Program-made: the position numbers and the translations under genes
From: Fibrobacter sp.
Lineage (GTDB): Bacteria; Fibrobacterota; Fibrobacteria; Fibrobacterales; Fibrobacteraceae
Length of the DNA stretch: 27,814 nucleotides
Direction: 5' to 3'
Assembly: GCA_017550445.1 (NCBI GenBank)
Contig: JAFZOV010000053.1
Span: forward strand, 1 to 27,814
In this document: positions 23,603 to 27,814 of the stretch, in pieces
How positions within the stretch are numbered: the stretch's first letter is position 1
How the letters are laid out: the number at the start of each line of letters is the position of its first letter
The notes under the pieces: generated by a model
Seen by the model: only the letters and a program-made list of their open reading frames with translations
Databases searched by the model: none
Told to the model about the DNA's origin: nothing

Positions 23603-25294
23603 ATGAAAGCCCTTTACCAGAAAATTCGTACCTTAAATGGCAAAAATTACGGTCTTTATAAGTCTCTTGCCGAAAAACCATGGGATTTTGGCGATTTTAC
23701 GCTAGAATTCTTGCATGTGCAGGGCGATCCGTATGCTCCGGCCTCCAGGGTCGTGATCAAGGCGAATCTCTCGGTGCTGGGCTATGCAGGCGAATGGGGT
23801 GGCGATTTTGAACACCGTCTGGCATTGAGCGATTTCTTGCACTGCAAGCTTTCTCGACTGGTCAAGGAAAAGTACCCCGACAAAGATGCCGCCATTATAT
23901 TCGATACGGCTGGACCCGAGATGCTGGTGCGAAATTCCCTGTGGATTGATAACGGGGAACTCCGTGCATGTTTACAGATAAAGCTTCCTGGCGACGGCCG
24001 CAAGATTCAGGCGGAACTGGCTGCCGAAATTTTGACGATGGTTTTGCCGGACTTGGTGTCGGCAGGTCTTTACTATAATAAGTCCGATGAATCCGCTTTG
24101 CAGGACTACTACCGCGTGCTCGCTGAACGCAAAGAGATTTTGTCGCAGCTTGAGGCCCGCGGGCTGTGTGCTTTTGTACCCGATGGTGCGGTGCTTCCGC
24201 GTGCGTCTGGCTTGAGCGAAATGCCGCTAGAGGGCGCAGTGCCGTTTGCTGCTCCCGAAGAGATGGCGGTGACTTTGAATGTGTGCGGTCGCGAAATCCG
24301 CGGAATGGGAATCACCAAGGGAATCACCGTGATTACGGGTGGTGCATTCCACGGAAAGTCGACTTTGCTGCAGGCTTTAACGCGTGCGGTGTATCCGCAT
24401 ATTCCAGGAGATGGCCGCGAAGGAATCGTCATCGATGAATCTGCACTGCGTGTAGGGGTCGAAGATGGCCGCAGCGTGCGCGGAACGGACTTGTCGCTGT
24501 TCGTGCGCGACTTGCCGGGAGGTGTTTCGACCAAGAATTTCAATACGCTTTCGGCATCGGGCTCTACGAGCGAGGCTGCAAATCTGCTCGAAGCGATGGA
24601 AGCGGGCTCGCGTACGTTCCTGATCGACGAAGATTCGTCGGCGGTGAACTTCTTGATTCGCGACATTCGCGTGCGCAAGCTCTTGGGCGATGACCGCGAA
24701 CCCTTGATTCCGCTGACCGACCGTATCCGCGAAATCTCGGCTCAAGGCTACAGCTTTATTTTGGTGGCAGGAGCCTGCGGCGATTACCTCGACCTCGCTG
24801 ACAACATCGTGGTTATGGCGAATTACAAAGCCGAATGCGCTAAAACAAGCAGCACCGCGTCTCTCGCCTCGCAGCAATCCATGGTTGCACAACGCCCCTT
24901 CGCCACTTACATGCAGCCCCTGCAAAAATCTGTGCGCCCCACCTCGGCGGTCGAGCGGCAGGTCAAGGTGAAATTGGCTGGTGATACTTTGTTGCAAATC
25001 GGATTCCTCGTGTCCGATACTTCGCGTCTCAATACGCTTGTCGACAGACAGCAGCGTTTCGGTGCCGGGTTCTTGTTGTTGAATCTCTTGCAGAATGCCG
25101 CCAGCAATGCGGAATTAGGCGATGGTAAAGCCGCGGGTGCCGGTGATTCCGTTGCCGCGACAATTCAGAAACTCTACGAAAAAATTCAGAACGTGGGCTT
25201 TCGCAATTTGCCGCAGGGCATGAGCCGCGAAATGAGCCTCCCTCGTGTAGTTGATATCGCCTGCGTCGCCTTCCGTTTAAGAGAGAATCGTTAA
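23603..25294 (+). CDS. ABC-class ATPase (COG3044 / MRB1590-like)
   Basis: A 563-aa soluble ATPase of the 'predicted ATPase of the ABC class' family. There is no membrane part, so it is not a transporter. Walker A is ITGGAFHGKSTLLQAL (about 240-255). A signature-like SASGSTSEAAN (about 317-327) and Walker B RTFLIDEDSSAVNFLIRD (about 339-356) follow. The trypanosome relative MRB1590 binds RNA in mitochondrial editing; the bacterial role is unknown. The frame is open back to 23564, but MKALYQKIRTLNGKNYGLYK at 23603 is the family-like N-terminus. The Shine-Dalgarno (CAGCAG) is weak. REP-like repeats lie on both sides of the gene. Confidence 0.87.
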   Translation: MKALYQKIRTLNGKNYGLYKSLAEKPWDFGDFTLEFLHVQGDPYAPASRVVIKANLSVLGYAGEWGGDFEHRLALSDFLHCKLSRLVKEKYPDKDAAIIFDTAGPEMLVRNSLWIDNGELRACLQIKLPGDGRKIQAELAAEILTMVLPDLVSAGLYYNKSDESALQDYYRVLAERKEILSQLEARGLCAFVPDGAVLPRASGLSEMPLEGAVPFAAPEEMAVTLNVCGREIRGMGITKGITVITGGAFHGKSTLLQALTRAVYPHIPGDGREGIVIDESALRVGVEDGRSVRGTDLSLFVRDLPGGVSTKNFNTLSASGSTSEAANLLEAMEAGSRTFLIDEDSSAVNFLIRDIRVRKLLGDDREPLIPLTDRIREISAQGYSFILVAGACGDYLDLADNIVVMANYKAECAKTSSTASLASQQSMVAQRPFATYMQPLQKSVRPTSAVERQVKVKLAGDTLLQIGFLVSDTSRLNTLVDRQQRFGAGFLLLNLLQNAASNAELGDGKAAGAGDSVAATIQKLYEKIQNVGFRNLPQGMSREMSLPRVVDIACVAFRLRENR

Positions 25295-25297
25295 ATA

Positions 25298-25338
25298 ATA
25301 ACGTCATTGCGAGACCCGCTAGGGTCGAAGCAATCCAT
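25298..25338 (+). repeat. REP-like palindromic repeat, copy B
   Basis: It has the same outer arms as copy A (AATAACGTCATTGCGAGA and CGAAGCAATCCATT) in the same orientation, but a different core, a perfect GACCC (25313-25317) / GGGTC (25322-25326) stem with a GCTA loop. It lies 4 nt past the ABC-ATPase stop and about 27 nt before the flavoredoxin start. Confidence 0.8.
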
Positions 25339-25364
25339 TGTGAACATTTTTAAAGGAGCGAATA

Positions 25365-25931
25365 ATGCGTAAAGATCTCGGTGCTAAAGCCTTATTGTAT
25401 CCGCAACCCGTGCTGGTGATTGCGACCTATAACGAAGACTGTTCCACGAATGCAATGGTTGCCGCATGGGGTTCGGTCAGCGACATGAACCAGGTGGCAA
25501 TTTACGTAGCTCATAGTCACAAGACCATGCCGAATATCTTGGCGCGCAAGGCGTTTACTGTAAGCATGGCTACGGCAAAGGACATCAAGGCGATTGACTA
25601 TCTGGGCGTCACCTCGGGCAACAAGGTGGCCGACAAGTTTGCTCACTCTGGTTTTACATCTGTTAAGAGTGCCCATGTGGATGCCCCGTTGATTGCAGAA
25701 CTCCCGCTCGCATTGGAATGCAAGTTTATCAGTTACGATGAGGAATCGGAACTCTTGCTCGGCGAAGTCGTGAACGTATCTGCCGACGATTCCGCGTTGG
25801 ATGAAAATGGAAAGCTCTCTGTAGAAAAGCTTGCGCCGGTATGCTACGATTCTGCAGGTCATGGGTACTATGTAATGGAACGCCGCGTCGGTAACGCCTT
25901 CAGCGACGGTAAAGATTTTGCCAAAGTATAA
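25365..25931 (+). CDS. Flavin reductase-like (flavoredoxin family) protein
   Basis: A 188-aa FMN-binding split-barrel flavoprotein of the flavin reductase/flavoredoxin group. Visible signs are YPQPVLVIATYNEDCSTNAMVAAWGSVSDMN at the start (phosphate- and FMN-contact loop), SHKTMPNILARKAFTVSMAT, GVTSGNKVADKFAHSGFT and ALECKF. The family moves electrons between NAD(P)H or other carriers and flavin; the physiological partner here is unknown. AAAGGAG precedes the ATG at 25365. The lipoprotein gene follows after 15 nt, so these may be co-transcribed. Confidence 0.9.
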   Translation: MRKDLGAKALLYPQPVLVIATYNEDCSTNAMVAAWGSVSDMNQVAIYVAHSHKTMPNILARKAFTVSMATAKDIKAIDYLGVTSGNKVADKFAHSGFTSVKSAHVDAPLIAELPLALECKFISYDEESELLLGEVVNVSADDSALDENGKLSVEKLAPVCYDSAGHGYYVMERRVGNAFSDGKDFAKV

Positions 25932-25946
25932 TTGAGGAGAGGTTTT

Positions 25947-26525
25947 ATGAAGAGTTTTAACGGTATTTTGTGTGTCGCAGCGGTTGCCTTGTTAGGGGCT
26001 TGCGGAGGCACTTCTAGTACATCAAGCGCCGCTGTTGAATCTAGCAGTTCTGCGGAACAGGTAGAATCCAGTAGTTCTGATGCGCTGCCGGAATCAAGCG
26101 CATTAGCAGAATCCACTGCTGACACGGTTTGGAACAAGGCTAATCTTACATGGTACATTTCTTGGCCGGATCCGGGCAGCGAAGAATGCGTGGTATATAA
26201 CGGCTGCGAATGGGCTGGCTACTTTGCTGGTCTACCGGATCAGCAGACGGAAGAATGGGTAAGCGAACACAACATCATCTCTATTCACGAAAAGGATTGG
26301 GGCAAGTACAAGCTCAAAACCTTTAGACTCCGCCAGAATGGCCGCACCATAGACGCTACGGTTTACGACAAATGCGCCGACAGCGATTGCGAAGGATGCT
26401 GTACCAAGAATGCCGGCGAACTCGGGTTCCTGATAGACATTGAAAGTTATACCTGCGAACGCCTTTCCGGCTCCAAGGATGGTTGCGATGGTGTTATCGA
26501 ATGGACTTGCCTCGACTGCGAATAA
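25947..26525 (+). CDS. Cys-rich lipoprotein with Ser linker and DPBB-like C-terminus
   Basis: A 192-aa lipoprotein: MKSFNGILCVAAVALLGAC gives lipidated C19. A Ser/Glu linker (about 22-58) follows, as in many Fibrobacter surface proteins. The C-terminal domain (about 65-192) has ten cysteines (81, 87, 143, 148, 151, 152, 170, 180, 188, 191). Its pattern YDKCADSDCEGCC, then FLIDIESY, then DGVIEWTCLDC resembles double-psi beta-barrels of expansins and barwin proteins (V-x-DKC...C...D-L/I...GVI-x-W). No expansin CBM63-like second domain follows. The ATG at 25947 is preceded by GAGGAGAGG; an earlier in-frame TTG at 25932 is less likely. The DPBB reading is inference, and an unrelated Cys-rich fold is possible. 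Confidence 0.75.
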   Translation: MKSFNGILCVAAVALLGACGGTSSTSSAAVESSSSAEQVESSSSDALPESSALAESTADTVWNKANLTWYISWPDPGSEECVVYNGCEWAGYFAGLPDQQTEEWVSEHNIISIHEKDWGKYKLKTFRLRQNGRTIDATVYDKCADSDCEGCCTKNAGELGFLIDIESYTCERLSGSKDGCDGVIEWTCLDCE

Positions 26526-26540
26526 CCTGGCAAATGCAAT

Positions 26541-27380
26541 ATGAAGATTCGGGTTCTCATTGACAACATCGCTAGTACATGCGGTTCCCGCAAGCTCTTT
26601 GGCGAATGGGGTTTGTCTGTCTATACCGAATTCGAGGGCAAGCGCTATTTGCTTGATACGGGTGCTTCGCATCTGTTTGCAAAAAACGCTAAGGTGGTGG
26701 GTGTCGATTTATCGCAAGTAGATGTTGGCGTGCTGAGTCATGCACATTATGACCATAGCGATGGTATGGCCAAATTCTTTGCGCTTAACAAAACCGCTCC
26801 GTTCTATTTGCGCAAGGGCGCAGGCGAAAACTGCTACCATGCAGGAAAGTTGTTCGGACGAATCCCGTACCACTATTACATCGGTATTCATAGGGGCTAT
26901 CTCAAGCGCTTTGCCGACCGCATCCGCTATGTAGAAGGCGATGCGGAGATTGCACCGAATGTGTATCTGGTGCCGCACAAGACTGCAGGGCTTGAAAGCA
27001 TTGGCGAACGCGCCCATTTAAGCGTCAAGGAAAATGGCGTATACCGCTACGATAGTTTTGACCATGAACAAAGCCTCGTATTTGATACGCCCAAGGGCCT
27101 GTTTGTGATGAATAGCTGCAGTCACGGTGGCGCAGACAACATCGTGAAAGAAATCCAGGCGACATTCCCTGACAAAAAGATTTATGCGATTTTGGGCGGA
27201 TTCCATTTGTTCCGCTATAAAGATGAGGTGGTGCGGGCCTTTGCTGAACGCTTGCGCAAGCTCGATGTTCAAAAAATCTATACCGGGCATTGCACTGGTG
27301 ACCGTGCTTTTGAGATTTTGCACGAAGTTCTTGGCGATCGTGCGGAACAAATGCGCTGTGGAATGACCGTAGAACTGTAG
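26541..27380 (+). CDS. Metallo-beta-lactamase fold hydrolase (COG1237-like)
   Basis: A 279-aa cytoplasmic MBL-fold protein. The metal motif is LSHAHYDHSDG (about 65-75, HxHxDH), with further ligand-type residues in MNSCSHGGADN (about 191-201) and at the end in LGGFHLF and YTGHCTG. The order fits COG1237, the group related to the methanopterin-pathway enzyme 7,8-dihydropterin-6-yl-methyl-4-(beta-D-ribofuranosyl)aminobenzene 5'-phosphate synthase. In bacteria the substrate is generally unknown, so the annotation should stay at family level. It begins 15 nt after the lipoprotein stop, with only a weak ribosome binding site (CTGG, CAAAT), so coupling to upstream translation is possible. Confidence 0.85.
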   Translation: MKIRVLIDNIASTCGSRKLFGEWGLSVYTEFEGKRYLLDTGASHLFAKNAKVVGVDLSQVDVGVLSHAHYDHSDGMAKFFALNKTAPFYLRKGAGENCYHAGKLFGRIPYHYYIGIHRGYLKRFADRIRYVEGDAEIAPNVYLVPHKTAGLESIGERAHLSVKENGVYRYDSFDHEQSLVFDTPKGLFVMNSCSHGGADNIVKEIQATFPDKKIYAILGGFHLFRYKDEVVRAFAERLRKLDVQKIYTGHCTGDRAFEILHEVLGDRAEQMRCGMTVEL

Positions 27381-27424
27381 GTTTCTAAAAGTCACGGTTT
27401 ATAGATTGTTGATAACTGGTGATA

Positions 27425-27444
27425 GACGCGGATTATAACGCGTC
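27425..27444. other. Perfect inverted repeat upstream of the rRNA promoter
   Basis: GACGCG (27425-27430) and CGCGTC (27439-27444) are exact reverse complements around 8 AT-rich bases. It lies 44 nt past the MBL gene stop and about 46 bp before the rRNA -35 box. It could terminate the upstream transcript (no T-run, so weakly) or bind a regulator. Confidence 0.4.
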
Positions 27445-27452
27445 ATTTCAAA

Positions 27453-27519
27453 AAAAAGTGAAAAAAGTTGAAATTTTTCGCCTTAACCCCTTGACGGACA
27501 CGGCGTAAAGTTCTATAAT
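27453..27519 (+). promoter_or_regulatory. rRNA operon promoter with upstream A-tracts
   Basis: TTGACG (27491-27496) and a consensus TATAAT (27514-27519) are spaced exactly 17 bp, as in a strong sigma-70 promoter, with a start expected near 27526. The A-tracts and T-tract at 27453-27478 lie where an UP element would be. Confidence 0.88.
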
Positions 27520-27525
27520 TGGCCT

Positions 27526-27684
27526 CACCCGCGAACGAGAGGCGAGAGCCGAACGAAAGCGGCAACAATCCGAGAGATTGTTGAGCAGTTTGAAGGAATC
27601 GGAGATGTGCTTAGTGACGGGTCCAAGAGGATTCTTGGAAAGTCAATGATACGAACGTGATTAACGGGACCAAGACTTTAAAAA
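27526..27684 (+). other. rRNA leader with boxB/boxA-like elements
   Basis: The 5' leader of the pre-rRNA. AACAATC (27564-27570) pairs with GATTGTT (27576-27582) as a boxB-like hairpin. TGTGCTTAG near 27606 is a possible boxA, and CCAAGA/TCTTGG (27623-27628 with 27633-27638) is a third hairpin. The order matches antitermination leaders. ACGGGTCCAAGA (from 27618) recurs as ACGGGACCAAGA (from 27664), one mismatch in 12. Confidence 0.6.
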
Positions 27685-27814
27685 TTAATGAAGAGTTTGA
27701 TCCTGGCTCAGAACGAACGCTGGTGGCGTGTCTTATACATGCAAGTCGAGCGGTCCGCAAGGATAGCGGCGAACGGGTGAGTAACGCGTAAGCAATCTGC
27801 CCCATGCTCGGGAA
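27685..27814 (+). rRNA. rrs: 16S ribosomal RNA, 5' end (cut by window edge)
   Basis: Contains the universal 27F primer site AGAGTTTGATCCTGGCTCAG at 27692-27711, then GAACGAACGCTGGTGGCGTG, ACATGCAAGTCGAGCGG and GGCGAACGGGTGAGTAACGCG, which are conserved helix 3-6 and V1-V2 border sequences. Aligning with E. coli numbering, position 1 falls near 27685. Only about 130 nt are present. The short V1 helix fits Fibrobacter, but the fragment is too short to name a species. Confidence 0.97.

Noticed and set aside
23461..23661. A 66-aa plus-strand frame beginning MKKFRYQTEKF
   Set aside because: It runs across the TTCAGA repeats and the REP-like element, has no ribosome binding site, and ends inside the ABC-ATPase gene in another frame.
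23522..25338. CRISPR array or composite transposon
   Set aside because: There are only two repeat copies 1.8 kb apart with a normal gene between them. There are no spacers, no transposase, and no target-site duplication could be seen.

Overview
The window reads as chromosomal DNA of a Fibrobacter-type bacterium (phylum Fibrobacterota, probably a rumen or gut fibre degrader). This is an inference from three things: two very large secreted proteins with the fibro-slime domain that is characteristic of Fibrobacter, a lipoprotein with a serine-rich linker of the Fibrobacter style, and a 16S rRNA 5' end at the right edge. No phage, transposase, integrase or CRISPR array was seen. Gene density is high, and most real genes have a clear AGGAG-like ribosome binding site.

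Layout. (1) 1-713, minus: the N-terminal half of S-adenosylhomocysteinase (ahcY), with a textbook promoter whose -10 box lies inside a perfect 10-10-10 inverted repeat. (2) 892-3685, minus: a partner-switching pair. A membrane sensor fuses Cache, HAMP, a PP2C/SpoIIE phosphatase and an RsbW-type kinase, and it is followed by a small STAS antagonist. (3) 3971-5506, plus: RNase G/E with a leader that can fold into hairpins, followed by a terminator and a short stretch dense in inverted repeats. (4) 5698-7086, minus: phosphate acetyltransferase. (5) 7315-15258, plus: two tandem, paralogous fibro-slime proteins of about 1,300 aa each, probably surface proteins for fibre adhesion. (6) 15347-17645, minus: 6-phosphofructokinase, an unlisted 47-aa small gene, and a secreted TPR protein. 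(7) 17847-23399, minus: a PEGA-domain protein, a COG3014-like TPR lipoprotein, and an outer-membrane protein followed by an OmpR-type response regulator and its histidine kinase. The regulator and kinase overlap by 13 nt. (8) 23603-27380, plus: an ABC-class ATPase between two copies of a REP-like palindromic repeat, then a flavoredoxin-like flavoprotein, a cysteine-rich lipoprotein that may carry a double-psi beta-barrel, and a metallo-beta-lactamase-fold protein. (9) 27491-27814, plus: a near-consensus rRNA promoter with A-tracts upstream, a leader with boxB/boxA-like elements, and the first 130 nt of 16S rRNA.

How it fits together. Central metabolism (Pta, Pfk, AhcY) and RNA processing (RNase G/E) are interleaved with envelope and surface genes. 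The two regulatory modules, the partner-switch hybrid and the OMP/RR/HK set, both have extracytoplasmic sensing domains. The most unusual items are the duplicated segment inside the sensor-phosphatase-kinase, the tandem fibro-slime pair with swapped N-termini and a conserved helical insert, the ahcY operator, the DPBB-like lipoprotein and the small gene next to pfk. I did not find a clearly new multi-gene system.
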